From the NCBI RefSeq assembly GCF_000024765.1, contig NC_013422.1, forward strand, positions 639,501-703,500: a DNA stretch of 64,000 nucleotides, written 5' to 3'. A program made the translations under genes and the position numbers. This stretch comes from Halothiobacillus neapolitanus c2. GTDB lineage: Bacteria; Pseudomonadota; Gammaproteobacteria; Halothiobacillales; Halothiobacillaceae. Below, piece after piece: positions 1-9,529 of this stretch. Within the stretch, counting starts at the first letter, position 1. Every line of letters starts with the position of its first letter. Below the pieces are notes generated by a model that had not been told where the DNA came from, did not search any database, and saw only the letters and a program-made list of their open reading frames with translations.

Positions 1-321
1 GGTTTGCTGCTGGTGACCATCATGGTGTTTGCACGCGCGATGCAACAAGTGGCAGGGGATGCGGGGATTTATGTACTGGCCGCCATTTCCGGTTTGGCGG
101 ATGTAGATGCCTTATCGTTATCCTTGGCCAAAATGGCCGCGGATGCTCAAGTAGCGCCTTCCGTCGCCACTCAGGCGATTGTCTTGGCGATTCTGGTAAA
201 CACGACGGTCAAGGCCGCGCTTGCCTATGTGATTGGCGGCAAAGTATTGGGGCTTAGAGTCGCCAGTGTGTTGCTGCCCGCAGTGGCTGTGGGTGGGTTG
301 CTCACTTTGTTTTCGTTTTAA
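1..321 (+). CDS. MgtC/SapB-family membrane protein, DUF4010 C-terminus (partial)
   Basis: This is the last 106 residues of a protein whose start lies before the window; the frame is open from base 1. The visible part is hydrophobic, with about three membrane segments. It contains the pattern ISGLADVDA followed by an NTTVKAALAY segment, which is characteristic of the DUF4010 domain found behind MgtC/SapB-type N-termini. The substrate of this family is not established. A hairpin terminator follows about 90 bases downstream. The family call is fairly secure; the physiological role is unknown. Confidence 0.75.
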   Translation, partial: GLLLVTIMVFARAMQQVAGDAGIYVLAAISGLADVDALSLSLAKMAADAQVAPSVATQAIVLAILVNTTVKAALAYVIGGKVLGLRVASVLLPAVAVGGLLTLFSF

Positions 322-411
322 TCGCAAAGACGCTGCCGCATCAGTCCATCAAATTTCTTTCAGGCGTCGATGGTGGAAAAAATCCACGTTGACTCTGGAG
401 TGATGCCCAAT

Positions 412-439
412 AAAAAACCTGCCAGTCGGCAGGTTTTTT
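412..439. terminator. Bidirectional rho-independent terminator
   Basis: AAAAAACCTGCC and GGCAGGTTTTTT form a perfect 12-bp stem around the loop AGTC. The A-run and T-run on the two arms let it end both the DUF4010 transcript on the plus strand and the convergent sqr transcript on the minus strand. Confidence 0.9.
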
Positions 440-458
440 GGTCTAAGCGGGATGTCGC

Positions 459-1736
459 TTATTTTTCGAGGCGGTTGATCCCGATGGCTCGCATCATGTA
501 CTTCTCGTACAGCGGTTCGGACGTGCCTTTCTTCATCTTGCGAATGAAGTATTTCTCGAAGGCGATCTTAGCCAGATGCACCCATTTGCCGGCAGCAAAC
601 CAGTTGACATTGCGTGGCGGGATTTGCGGAAGGGCGATGAATGCCGCACCGCGGTCACCGAAGTCAGCCAAACAAATGGCTTGCCAGGTGCCTTTGGAGT
701 CGGGTTCGCCGTGTCCAGTCAACTCGGCTTTGATGTTATGCACAATCGCGGTGACCATGGATTCGATCATGTAGCCGGTTTTCGGCGCGCCAACGGGTAC
801 CGGGGTCGGCTCGACCGGAGGTATGGCCACACAAACGCCAGCGGCGAAGATATTTTTGTATTCCGGATTGCGCTGGTATTCGTCGATCTTGACGAAACCT
901 TTAGGGTTGCACATCTCGGTGACGCCCGCCACGCAGTCCACGCCCGCAAAAGAGGGCAACATCATCGAGTGATTAAAGGGCAGTTCGTGTTGTTTGATGA
1001 CTTCGCCATTGCGGTCAAGCTCGTCGACGAACATCTTGCCGTCTTCAACTTTCGTTGTTTTGGCGTTGGTAATCCATTTGATGTCGTGGGCGCGCAGCTC
1101 GGATTCGAGCATGCCGTTGGAATCACCTACGCCGCCCAAACCCAGATGACCGATGTACGGCTCGGCCGTAACAAAGGTGATTGGCACTTTGTTACGGATT
1201 TTCTTTTTGCGCAACGCCGTATCAAGAATAAAAACATACTCGTAAGCAGGACCGTAGCAACTGGCTCCGGGCATGGCACCAACGATCACAGGTCCGGGTT
1301 TATCGAGCAATTGCTTGAAATTTTCATAACAATGCTCAGCGTGATCAACCGTGCAAATAGACTGAGTGTAGCCGCCATGTGGGCCTGAACCCTCAATGGC
1401 AGAGAACATCAACTTCGCGCCGGTAGTGATGATGAGGTAGTCGTAGGTAACGGTTTCACCGTTGGCGAGTTCGAGCCGATTTTCTGTCGGTACTATTTTA
1501 TCGACGCGTTGGGAAATCAGGTCGATGCCTTTGCGCTCAAGATACGGTGCAAGCGGGAAGGTGATGTCATCGCGGTTACGCCAACCGACAGCAACCCAAG
1601 GGTTGGACGGAATGAATTGAAAGTAGGTATCGGCTGTCACAACAGTGACTTTGTGCTCTTTACCCAACTCTTGTCGCACTTCATACGCGGCTGGCATGCC
1701 GCCAATGCCCGCGCCAAGAATAACGATATGTGCCAT
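459..1736 (-). CDS. sqr: Sulfide:quinone oxidoreductase, type I
   Basis: This flavoprotein oxidises sulfide to polysulfide/sulfur and passes electrons to the quinone pool at the cytoplasmic face of the membrane. The 425-residue product opens with the FAD dinucleotide motif GAGIGG (residues 8-13). It carries Cys128 (in QSICTVDHAE) and Cys160 (in GASCYGPAYEY), at the same positions as the redox cysteines of the Acidithiobacillus ferrooxidans enzyme. A third Cys in WQAICLADFGDRGAAF fits the remaining active-site Cys. The C-terminus is an amphipathic membrane-anchor type (EKYFIRKMKKG). I chose the ATG at 1736 because GAAGGAG lies about 8 bases upstream; an 18-residue extension is open but lacks a ribosome site. 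It is transcribed alone, with an AT-rich upstream region. Confidence 0.95.
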   Translation of the reverse strand: MAHIVILGAGIGGMPAAYEVRQELGKEHKVTVVTADTYFQFIPSNPWVAVGWRNRDDITFPLAPYLERKGIDLISQRVDKIVPTENRLELANGETVTYDYLIITTGAKLMFSAIEGSGPHGGYTQSICTVDHAEHCYENFKQLLDKPGPVIVGAMPGASCYGPAYEYVFILDTALRKKKIRNKVPITFVTAEPYIGHLGLGGVGDSNGMLESELRAHDIKWITNAKTTKVEDGKMFVDELDRNGEVIKQHELPFNHSMMLPSFAGVDCVAGVTEMCNPKGFVKIDEYQRNPEYKNIFAAGVCVAIPPVEPTPVPVGAPKTGYMIESMVTAIVHNIKAELTGHGEPDSKGTWQAICLADFGDRGAAFIALPQIPPRNVNWFAAGKWVHLAKIAFEKYFIRKMKKGTSEPLYEKYMMRAIGINRLEK

Positions 1737-2025
1737 GGTGCTAACTCCTTCGGTGGTGCCTTGGGCCAATCGCCAAGACCAAACTGTCAATTACTTCAGT
1801 ATCGCGGTGGCTATTGGACGGGCAATGGGGTTTCCATCGGGTGTCCAGCTTTTCTGTTGTTCATTTCTTTTGAGCGCATAGCCAACCAAACGATAGTCGA
1901 TTCTTGCGCGATTGCCAGTGGTTGGCAAGAAAATTCGGGTCAATTTTTCAATACAACCTGAGTGTGTATTTCTAACACAATGTTATATATGTGTTTTATT
2001 TTTTTATTTGTTTATTAAAAAAAAA
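1737..2025. other. Intergenic region upstream of sqr
   Basis: No gene is supported here. The half next to sqr carries its Shine-Dalgarno sequence. The half next to the prmB stop is very AT-rich and holds a run of nine A on the plus strand (T on the prmB strand) directly after the prmB stop, which may contribute to prmB termination, although I see no strong stem. The sqr promoter must lie here but no clear -35/-10 pair stands out. Confidence 0.5.
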
Positions 2026-3006
2026 TTAACCACGCCAGTTCGCAAGATCGGAGCATGCGATCGTGAACAGGGCCGCTTCCTGATTGTGCATTTCGATCCA
2101 TGAAAGCCGGTGCTGGGGCCAGGTTTGGTCTATCAGGCGTCGGCCATTGCCGACTTCGACAAAAAGATAACCATCCGGCGAGAGATGTTCGCCAGCCGTG
2201 TCGAGCATGCGCTCAACGAGGGCCAGGCCTTGATTCGGCGCATAGAGTGCCATGGCCGGTTCGTGGTGATATTCCTCTGGCATGTCCTCGGCTTCAGCCG
2301 GATCGACATAGGGCGGGTTGCTGATGATCAGATCAAAGCGCAGCGGGGCGTCGGTTTCATCCTTCAGGTTATCCAGAAGATCCGATTGGTAAAGCTCGAC
2401 ACGATCTTCGAGTTGGTAGTCTCTAACATTTCTGGCGGCGATACTGAGTGCGTCCATCGAAATGTCGCAAGCACTAATCATCGCTTCAGGAAAGTATTGA
2501 GCAAGGGCGATGGCCAGACAACCGGAACCGGTACCAATATCCAGAATCGATGCAGGTGGCGTGTCTGTGCCATACCAGGGCTCGAAATGCTGCGCGATCA
2601 ATTCGGCAAATGGCGATCGGGGTATCAGCACCCGTTCGTCCACATAATAAGGTTGCCCCATGAACCAGGCGCGATTGAGTAGGTAGGCGGTCGGGATGTG
2701 TTCGAGGCAGCGTCGGCGGATCAGACCCGTGACCAAGGTTATTTCACCGGGCGTAAGCTTGGCCGACCAATGCATCGCATCCAGATCAAGCGGAAGATGC
2801 AGGCTATCGAGCACGAGCCAGGCGGCTTCATCCCAGTACTGTTGGGTGCCATGACCGAGAAACACCTTTTGTTCATCCATCCGGCTGGTGGCCCAGCGCA
2901 CGAGATCCAAAATGGTGACCAGTTGTCTCGTGTCCTCGATCAACGGGTAAAGCGGATCGGTTTGGGCGTGGCGCCCTGCTGGCTCAGAATGTTGGGGTGC
3001 AGTCAT
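2026..3006 (-). CDS. prmB: Ribosomal protein L3 N5-glutamine methyltransferase
   Basis: PrmB methylates a glutamine of ribosomal protein L3 using S-adenosylmethionine. The 326-residue protein has the SAM motif DIGTGSGCLAIALA in its middle and the glutamine-binding NPPYVD motif typical of the PrmB/PrmC family. The N-terminal region with FLGHGT and the linker before the catalytic domain match PrmB rather than PrmC. Length is close to the E. coli protein (310). It diverges from psd; the roughly 95 bases between them hold both promoters. Confidence 0.93.
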   Translation of the reverse strand: MTAPQHSEPAGRHAQTDPLYPLIEDTRQLVTILDLVRWATSRMDEQKVFLGHGTQQYWDEAAWLVLDSLHLPLDLDAMHWSAKLTPGEITLVTGLIRRRCLEHIPTAYLLNRAWFMGQPYYVDERVLIPRSPFAELIAQHFEPWYGTDTPPASILDIGTGSGCLAIALAQYFPEAMISACDISMDALSIAARNVRDYQLEDRVELYQSDLLDNLKDETDAPLRFDLIISNPPYVDPAEAEDMPEEYHHEPAMALYAPNQGLALVERMLDTAGEHLSPDGYLFVEVGNGRRLIDQTWPQHRLSWIEMHNQEAALFTIACSDLANWRG

Positions 3007-3100
3007 ATTGTGTGCTTTGTCGGCCGGTCACATAGAGGTTGGCCCATTGTGGCAGAACAGGAGGTATCATGTCCCTGATTTCCTAACAATGTGAACGACG

Positions 3101-4012
3101 ATGACAGACCTGAACGCCCCTCCTGATGAAAACAAACCGGTTTCTCCTACCTTCGCTCAAAGCTTGTGGACGCTGGTGCAATATCTGCTGCCACATCACC
3201 TGATCTCGCGCTTGGTCTTTCGCGCCACTCGTTGGCGCACGCCGTTCACTACGGGTGTCATTCGCTGGTTCGTGCGCCGTTTCGGGGTGGATCTGAGCGA
3301 GGCCGTTGAGCCGGATCCCGCGGCTTACGCTACATTCAACCAGTTCTTCACCCGGGCACTGAAGCCGGGTATCCGCCCCATGCCGGATGATGCCGCTGCA
3401 TGGGTAAGCCCTTGCGACGGCCGCGTGAGCCAGTTGGGTGCGATTCAATCGGGCAATCTTTTACAGGCAAAAGGGCGCGACTACACCGTGCAGAGTTTGC
3501 TCGGTGGGGATGCGTCGTTGGCCCAACGCTTTGAACAGGGACAGTTTGCAACGATCTATCTTTCGCCCCGCGATTACCATCGCATCCATATGCCTTGCGA
3601 TGGCGAGTTGCGGGAAATGATTCATGTGCCGGGGCGGTTGTTCAGTGTCTCACCCGTCACTGTTCAGCAGGTGCCGGAAATTTTTGCGCGCAATGAGCGG
3701 TTGGTGTGCTTGTTTGATACGGCCCACGGCCCGATGGCACTGGTGCTGGTTGGTGCGATCAATGTGGCGGCGATTGAAACCGTCTGGGCAGGCATTGTGA
3801 CGCCACCGGCCGGAGTTGAAGTCAACCGTTGGCTCTACGGTGGCGATACCGGTATCAATATCTCTTTATCACGTGGTCAAGAGATGGGGCGCTTCAATAT
3901 GGGCTCGACCGTTATTCTGCTTTTGCCGGAGGGATTGGCTCTGGATTCGCGGTGGCAGCCACAGTCTGTTATTCAGCTCGGCGAGCGTTTGGCAAGTCCA
4001 CAGGCAGATTGA
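3101..4012 (+). CDS. psd: Phosphatidylserine decarboxylase proenzyme
   Basis: Psd converts phosphatidylserine to phosphatidylethanolamine at the inner membrane. The 303-residue proenzyme contains the self-cleavage motif NMGSTVI near its C-terminus; Ser269 of the GST motif would become the pyruvoyl cofactor of the alpha chain. The family signatures FNQFFTR, SPCDG and YLSPRDYHRIHMP are all present. It is followed by the PilZ-like gene and the fimX-like gene, the same order as in Pseudomonas aeruginosa (psd, unknown gene, fimX). It is probably transcribed separately, since about 135 bases separate it from the next gene. Confidence 0.95.
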   Translation: MTDLNAPPDENKPVSPTFAQSLWTLVQYLLPHHLISRLVFRATRWRTPFTTGVIRWFVRRFGVDLSEAVEPDPAAYATFNQFFTRALKPGIRPMPDDAAAWVSPCDGRVSQLGAIQSGNLLQAKGRDYTVQSLLGGDASLAQRFEQGQFATIYLSPRDYHRIHMPCDGELREMIHVPGRLFSVSPVTVQQVPEIFARNERLVCLFDTAHGPMALVLVGAINVAAIETVWAGIVTPPAGVEVNRWLYGGDTGINISLSRGQEMGRFNMGSTVILLLPEGLALDSRWQPQSVIQLGERLASPQAD

Positions 4013-4146
4013 TCCACAAAAATTTTTTGTCCTGAAATGGTCTATTTACAAGTGGATCATTTCCAAAGTTTTTTGTGCGCGCGCCTAAAACGTTTATATT
4101 TTTAGCTGGTTTCAGTTATCCAAACAGGGAAAAGGAAGGGATCGCC

Positions 4147-5775
4147 ATGACGCAGTCAACGGATTTGCATGGTCTGCTTGACCAGCTTTTGATGCGTGAG
4201 CCTCTGGATGCCGTGCGTCTGTTGGGTGAGGAATTCGTTAACATCAACTGGCAGGATCGCGATGAATCCGAGATCAGCGTGATTGTGGCCGACTTCCTGC
4301 CCTTTCTGACTCGCCTCGCGGGCCGGATTCGAACCGATTTGCGTCAATCGCCTTTGCCCTTGAGCGACAAGGGTCGTTTGCGGATTGATGCGTTGCTTCG
4401 TGTGTACCGCTACGCACAACTGATGCTGAACCTGAAATTGAACTCGCTCACTGAGCGTGTCGATAATGATTTCGGCTCCGAATATCTCGTGCGGGCGCAT
4501 CAGGAGCGAGTCGATTGGACAATCCGCATCATCATGGATTGTTATCTTTCCTACGTGGATGTACCCAAATCACTGTATGTCGATTTGCACCAGTTGGTCG
4601 ATTTGGCGCGTGGCGAATTGCAGGAAGCACATCCTGTGGGCTGGCAATCGATTTACCAGTGTTACGTGGCCATTTTGACGCTCGCCGTTATTAATCCCTA
4701 CGGGCTGACCCGGGAAGAAATGGAAGACAGCTGCGCCTGCCTGATTCAGGTGGGTAGCGCGATCAAATTGGTTCACGATGAACCGACCCCGACCAGTCGG
4801 TTCATCGATCTGACCGGAAAGATCATGCCGCATCTGGCTTTGAGGACGCGCACCAACCTGACCGAAGCGGGCTTTTTCCTTGATCTGGGTGGTTTATACC
4901 AACCTGAAATGACGGCCGGTTTATCGCCTGTTTGCAGATCACAGCTCTACCATCTGCTTGATCATCTGAAGTTCTTCTTCGTCGGGCGTGGTGATCGAGA
5001 GACTAAATCAACGCTGCCGGAACAAAGCAAACAGCACACCAGCCTGATTACCCTGGGGTTCTTGAGTGTGCATCATCGTCTGGAGCGACTGAGCCAGAAT
5101 GAAAGTCATCAGGAAAGCACCATTGCTCTTGCAGGGCTGGATTGGGAGGGCTTGGATCAACCAATCCGCGGAAAAGTGGCCTCGATCAGTGGTGTGGCCG
5201 ATTTCAAAATGGATATTCAGACCGGGAATTCGAAGGGGCAAGTAGACTGGGATGCGGACGTCGGTACTGGTCAAATTAGCAATAGACATCATCAACCAAT
5301 GAACGAGCCGGGTACTTGGGATGTGGTCAATTTCTCCGCCAGTGGATTTCGATTCCATTGGCGGTTGTCCTCCAACAGCCATGCGGCGGTTGACGATTTA
5401 TTGCTCGCGGAGTGGCCCGAGCAGGATAAAACAGGGTCAGCGATGGCCATCGGGATCGTACGCTGGGTGCGCCACATGGACGCAGAGCACAAAACCATTG
5501 ATATGGGCGTACAACGTTTTTCTGGTACCGTATTTGCCAGTTACGCGCGTGATTATCGGGCGGGAGAAACGCGTTGGAGCAAAAGTTGGCCCGTTATTGT
5601 TCAGTTGGATGAGCATGCAGTACCCATACGGATTATTCTCTCGACTGCGCTGGCAGTCGAAGCACAGGAACTTTTGGTCATGCAGGAAGAAGCGGAAATA
5701 CGGTTGCGCCTGGGCTCGGTTTGCCAGACAGGGCAGGATTTTTTGATGATGGAGGCGTGCCGTGTTGATGCGTGA
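4147..5775 (+). CDS. PilZ-like protein upstream of fimX, function unknown
   Basis: This 542-residue protein has no signal peptide or membrane segment. The first two thirds look alpha-helical and are not recognised. Near residue 400 it carries VVNFSASGFRF, which matches the (D/N)xSxxG half of the c-di-GMP-binding PilZ signature, followed by beta-rich sequence with GIVRWVR and DMGVQ, as in PilZ barrels; the upstream RxxxR half is not obvious. It occupies the place of the uncharacterised gene between psd and fimX in pseudomonads. The ATG at 4147 follows AAGGAAGG. Its end overlaps the fimX-like gene by 14 bases, so translation is probably coupled. A role with FimX in c-di-GMP sensing or type IV pilus control is inference. 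Confidence 0.7.
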   Translation: MTQSTDLHGLLDQLLMREPLDAVRLLGEEFVNINWQDRDESEISVIVADFLPFLTRLAGRIRTDLRQSPLPLSDKGRLRIDALLRVYRYAQLMLNLKLNSLTERVDNDFGSEYLVRAHQERVDWTIRIIMDCYLSYVDVPKSLYVDLHQLVDLARGELQEAHPVGWQSIYQCYVAILTLAVINPYGLTREEMEDSCACLIQVGSAIKLVHDEPTPTSRFIDLTGKIMPHLALRTRTNLTEAGFFLDLGGLYQPEMTAGLSPVCRSQLYHLLDHLKFFFVGRGDRETKSTLPEQSKQHTSLITLGFLSVHHRLERLSQNESHQESTIALAGLDWEGLDQPIRGKVASISGVADFKMDIQTGNSKGQVDWDADVGTGQISNRHHQPMNEPGTWDVVNFSASGFRFHWRLSSNSHAAVDDLLLAEWPEQDKTGSAMAIGIVRWVRHMDAEHKTIDMGVQRFSGTVFASYARDYRAGETRWSKSWPVIVQLDEHAVPIRIILSTALAVEAQELLVMQEEAEIRLRLGSVCQTGQDFLMMEACRVDA

Positions 5776-7849
5776 TGTGGCCAAACAGCGGGCTTTTGCC
5801 GTGCTTTACCTTTCAAATGAAATCAATGATGCAGTGACACTGCGTAGTCAGCTTCGTAACCACGGTTTTGCGGCCAATGTTTTACACGCAACATCCTTCG
5901 AAGAGGCGCTGACCCAGGCAGGCAAGAATACATTGGATGTCGTTTTGGTCGATTTTGGAAGTCATTCCGGCAGCGTGCTCGATACCATGCTGGAGGATAA
6001 CCATCGCCCGGTTTTTGATCGCCTGCCCAAACTGGTGATCGCCGATGTGGACGACGATGATCAGGTGTTGCCGTTGTATGAGTTGGGCGCCACGGCGGTT
6101 GTTACGCACGAGTCGCGGCTGATTCCCGTATTGGTTCGGGAGGTGGCTGCGTCCATGACCGAGCAGGAAAGGACGCTTTTCCAGAAAAAGCTGGCCAGCG
6201 CCGAAGGTCGTTGCCAAAAGCTGATTGATGGCTCCGGTGAGGCCCTCGCGTATATTCAGGATGGCCTGCACATTTATGCCAATCATGCCTATCTGAGCTT
6301 GATGGGCTTTAACGAACTCGAAGAGTTGATTGACGAGCCATTGCTGGATCGTGCCGTAGGCGATAGCGCGGCACGGCTCAAATCGTTTCTCAAAGAAGAC
6401 GAAGCCAGTGATGAGTTTGAATTGGAGACAGAGGGTGGGGACCGAATCAAAGTCATCATCTCTTCGTCGAAAGCAACTTTCGATGGCGAGGCCTGCCTGC
6501 AATTGTTTGTCGCCCCGAAGCAACAGAATTCGGCCGAAATCGAGGAACAACTCGAATTCCTGTCTCGACGCGATTTGTTGACAGGTCTATACAACCGTAA
6601 TTACTTCTTCGATCAGTTGCATGAGCGGATTGATCTGATCAAGCAGAGCGAAAATGAACAGGGCGTGTTGATGATGCTGGACATCACCAACAGCGAAGCC
6701 CTGAAGAAAATGATTGGAACCACGGGAGTGGATAGCCTCCTGACCGAGTACGGCAAGGAAGTGGAGGCGCTGGTCGGCGGCAAAGGATTGGTGGCGCGCC
6801 ATGGGGCGTACTCATTCCTGGCTCTGTTGGGTAAAACCGATTTGCCCCATGCCGAGCAGGTCGTGAACAGTCTGTTGGGCTATACCAAGGACTATATTTT
6901 TACCCTGGGAACGACATCGGTCACCATCAATATTTCCATTGGCTACACGTTGCTGGACATCAATGCGCCTGCAAATGTCATGGAATTGGTCGATCGTGCT
7001 GAACGGGCAACCAATAAGGCATCGGAGCAGGGTGTCAATCTGGCCGAGTTCTACAAGCCTGATCTCAAAACGGCCAGTGATGCAGAGCAAGAGGAGATAT
7101 GGGCTCGTCGAATCAAGGATGCGCTCAAGGAAAACCGCTTCTTTTTGGCGTTCCAGCCCATTGTCTCGTTACAGGGGCACCGCGATCTCAATCGGTTCGA
7201 GGTGTTCCTGCGGATGATCGATGAGCAGGGTAATCCATTGAAACCTATGGAATTTCTTGGCAAGGCAGAACGCGGCGATCTCATGCAGTCGATTGACCGC
7301 TGGGTCATTCTGAGTGCGATCAAGGAGGTCCATGCCGGATTGAAACGCGCTGAGAACATCAAGCTTTATCTGCGCATCAGTGAGCAATCGCTTCGTGATG
7401 AAGAATTTGCACAGTGGTTGATGAATCGACTCGCCAGTGTTCGTCTACCCGACCTGCTTCTGGTTATCCAGGTTCGTGCCGATACGGCGGGGTATCTGCT
7501 CAAACATCTCGAGAACCTGCGCGATACCATCGCCCCGCTGGGTTGCGGCTTGTTGATCGACGGTTTTGGGGAGGGTGCCGACTCCTACCGCCTGCTCGAC
7601 CACCTCAAAACCAAAGAGATCAAGATTTCGCGTGCCCTGCTGGAAAATTTCAGTCAGGAAGCGGCTCACCAAACGGCGGTAACCAAATTGCTGAACGAAG
7701 CCAACGCACGTGATGTTTCCGTGATCGTGCCCAATGTAGAAGACCCGGCCACACTGCAGTTGCTCTGGCCGATGGGTGTCGATCTGGTGCAGGGTGATTT
7801 TATTCAGAGTCCACGCAAGGGGCTTGAATTTGACTTTTCCCAGTTCTGA
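5762..7849 (+). CDS. fimX: FimX-type degenerate GGDEF-EAL c-di-GMP receptor
   Basis: The 695-residue architecture is receiver-like (about 12-130), PAS (about 150-250), GGDEF (about 275-420) and EAL (about 440-690), as in FimX, which positions type IV pilus assembly and twitching motility. Both catalytic signatures are lost: the GGDEF position reads HGAYSF and the EAL position reads EVF (in NRFEVFLRM). It is therefore likely a c-di-GMP-binding receptor and not an enzyme. The receiver-like domain retains VDFGSHSG but its phosphorylation is uncertain. I chose GTG 5762, 6 bases after GGAGG; ATG 5768 is the alternative. The order psd, PilZ-like, fimX supports the assignment. Confidence 0.85.
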   Translation: MLMRDVAKQRAFAVLYLSNEINDAVTLRSQLRNHGFAANVLHATSFEEALTQAGKNTLDVVLVDFGSHSGSVLDTMLEDNHRPVFDRLPKLVIADVDDDDQVLPLYELGATAVVTHESRLIPVLVREVAASMTEQERTLFQKKLASAEGRCQKLIDGSGEALAYIQDGLHIYANHAYLSLMGFNELEELIDEPLLDRAVGDSAARLKSFLKEDEASDEFELETEGGDRIKVIISSSKATFDGEACLQLFVAPKQQNSAEIEEQLEFLSRRDLLTGLYNRNYFFDQLHERIDLIKQSENEQGVLMMLDITNSEALKKMIGTTGVDSLLTEYGKEVEALVGGKGLVARHGAYSFLALLGKTDLPHAEQVVNSLLGYTKDYIFTLGTTSVTINISIGYTLLDINAPANVMELVDRAERATNKASEQGVNLAEFYKPDLKTASDAEQEEIWARRIKDALKENRFFLAFQPIVSLQGHRDLNRFEVFLRMIDEQGNPLKPMEFLGKAERGDLMQSIDRWVILSAIKEVHAGLKRAENIKLYLRISEQSLRDEEFAQWLMNRLASVRLPDLLLVIQVRADTAGYLLKHLENLRDTIAPLGCGLLIDGFGEGADSYRLLDHLKTKEIKISRALLENFSQEAAHQTAVTKLLNEANARDVSVIVPNVEDPATLQLLWPMGVDLVQGDFIQSPRKGLEFDFSQF

Positions 7850-7864
7850 TCAGGTGTGGATAGC

Positions 7865-8269
7865 ATGAGCGCGAAATTATCGACTGCGGATGACTGGGAC
7901 TGGATTGTCATTGATCAACTCGAATTCGATGCGATCATCGGTATCTACCCGCATGAACGGGAGCAGGTGCAGCCGCTAAGGGTAGACCTTCGACTGGGCG
8001 TGGAGCCCATCCACGCAGCAGTTCAAAGCGACGATATCTCTACTACCGTTGATTATCAGCGTGTTTGTGAAACTGTGATGGCACTGGCTCAATCAGGTCA
8101 GTTCAATCTGGTCGAGACACTGGCACAGCGGTGTGCCGACGCCCTGTTTGCGGCATTTCCAATTCAGGCGATTCAACTGTCCGTCAGCAAACCATTGGCT
8201 TTGCCGTACACGCGGGGCGTTGGCGTCGAGATTTTCCGCCGCCGTCCCGTTGTCGAGTTTGAGCTTTAA
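7865..8269 (+). CDS. folB: Dihydroneopterin aldolase
   Basis: FolB makes 6-hydroxymethyl-dihydropterin from dihydroneopterin in folate synthesis. The 134-residue sequence has the family pattern LEFDAIIGIYPHERE near the N-terminus, DYQRVCE in the middle, the conserved LVETLAQ helix and the closing SVSKPLALP. The ATG at 7865 is used here; an in-frame GTG at 7856 would add three residues, and neither has a strong ribosome site. It follows the fimX-like gene by about 15 bases. The folD gene of the same cofactor family lies far away, near 58 kb. Confidence 0.92.
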   Translation: MSAKLSTADDWDWIVIDQLEFDAIIGIYPHEREQVQPLRVDLRLGVEPIHAAVQSDDISTTVDYQRVCETVMALAQSGQFNLVETLAQRCADALFAAFPIQAIQLSVSKPLALPYTRGVGVEIFRRRPVVEFEL

Positions 8270-8295
8270 TAAATCTACCGACGCGATTCAAAGCG

Positions 8296-9492
8296 ATGAT
8301 GCCTGAGCCTGATTTCTCCCTGCCTGTTCCTTCGTCCGAAGACCAGATCAAGAGCATGACATTGATCGAACACCTGCAAGGCAGGATGATCGATGAGCCG
8401 TTATCCTTTTCGGATTACATGGCCGAGGTGTTGTATCACCCCGATTACGGCTATTACGGCAGCGCTCAGGTGCAATTCGGCGCCGGTGGCGATTTTGTCA
8501 CAGCGCCAGAGCGTTCGCCTTTTTTCGCGGCAGGCCTCGTGTACGAGTGGCAACAGATCCAGCGCGATTCCCCGGTTCGTCAGGTCTGTGAACTGGGCGC
8601 GGGTTCCGGCCAACTGGCCTTGGATTTCCTCCGTACGTGTGACACACGCGGTTGCATGCCCGATCAATATCTGATCTGGGAAATCAGCCCCGGACTGCGC
8701 AAACGGCAACAAACACGCCTGAAGGATGAGCTCAAACCCGAGCTGTGGTCGCGTCTGACCTGGGTGGAAGACAGGGAAGCAAAAGACTTGGCAGACATCT
8801 GGGCCGGAGGCATGGTGATCGCCAATGAAGTCGTCGATGCCATGCCGGCCTGCCGTTTTCGCTGGCGTCCCGGTCAGCTCGATACGCTCGAGGAACTGAA
8901 AGTCGGTTGGGTTGGGAAGCGATTCGGATGGGTTGCCGATACAGCCTCCCCCGAGTTGCGAGCCGCTCTGGCCGATTGCGCCGGACTATGGCCGCTGGAC
9001 GATCTTGCGCCTGAACCGGTCGCTGCGGAAATCAATCTCGACTTATCGCGATGGTTGGCATCCATCCGTACGCTGTTTGGCCACCCGGAAGCGGCAAGCA
9101 TTCTGTATCTTTTCGATTACGGCGGACATACTGCCGAAGTCTATCGTCCGGATCGCGTGGATGGCACCCTGCGTTGCCATTACCGCCATCGTGCGCACGA
9201 CGATCCGTTCGTCTATCCCGGCTTGCAGGACATCACCACCTGGGTCGATTTTGAACGGCTCGCCCGTTTGGCACGGGAAGGGGGCTTTGTCGTCGATGGT
9301 GAACGCAGCCAAGCGGCGTGGCTGCTGGGCACCGATGTGCCGGATAGCTTTTCCCGGCAGATGCAGGCTGTGACGGATCGATCGGCCAGCGCGCGCATTG
9401 CCCAGGGCTTCAAGGAACTGGTCATGCCCACCGAAATGGGCGAACGGTTCCGCGTATTGCGTTTGCGAACGCCCGAACCTTCGTTGCGGTGA
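8296..9492 (+). CDS. MidA/NDUFAF7-like SAM-dependent methyltransferase
   Basis: This is a 398-residue class I methyltransferase of the COG1565 family, relatives of mitochondrial NDUFAF7/MidA, which methylates an arginine of a complex I subunit. Visible signatures are the N-terminal FSDYMAEVLYHPDYGYY, the substrate-pocket region FGAGGDFVTAPERSPFF, the SAM motif CELGAGSGQLALDFL and the late GVVIANEV-like stretch MVIANEVVDAMP. The bacterial substrate is not known from sequence. It starts 26 bases after folB and is probably in the same transcript. Confidence 0.85.
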   Translation: MMPEPDFSLPVPSSEDQIKSMTLIEHLQGRMIDEPLSFSDYMAEVLYHPDYGYYGSAQVQFGAGGDFVTAPERSPFFAAGLVYEWQQIQRDSPVRQVCELGAGSGQLALDFLRTCDTRGCMPDQYLIWEISPGLRKRQQTRLKDELKPELWSRLTWVEDREAKDLADIWAGGMVIANEVVDAMPACRFRWRPGQLDTLEELKVGWVGKRFGWVADTASPELRAALADCAGLWPLDDLAPEPVAAEINLDLSRWLASIRTLFGHPEAASILYLFDYGGHTAEVYRPDRVDGTLRCHYRHRAHDDPFVYPGLQDITTWVDFERLARLAREGGFVVDGERSQAAWLLGTDVPDSFSRQMQAVTDRSASARIAQGFKELVMPTEMGERFRVLRLRTPEPSLR

Positions 9493-9529
9493 TCGTCGGA
9501 GTTTTTTCAGGTTGATTTAGGGGGCGCAC

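Noticed and set aside
576-1388. 270-codon open frame opposite sqr
   Set aside because: It lies entirely antisense to a well-recognised gene, has no family features and follows from the codon bias of sqr.
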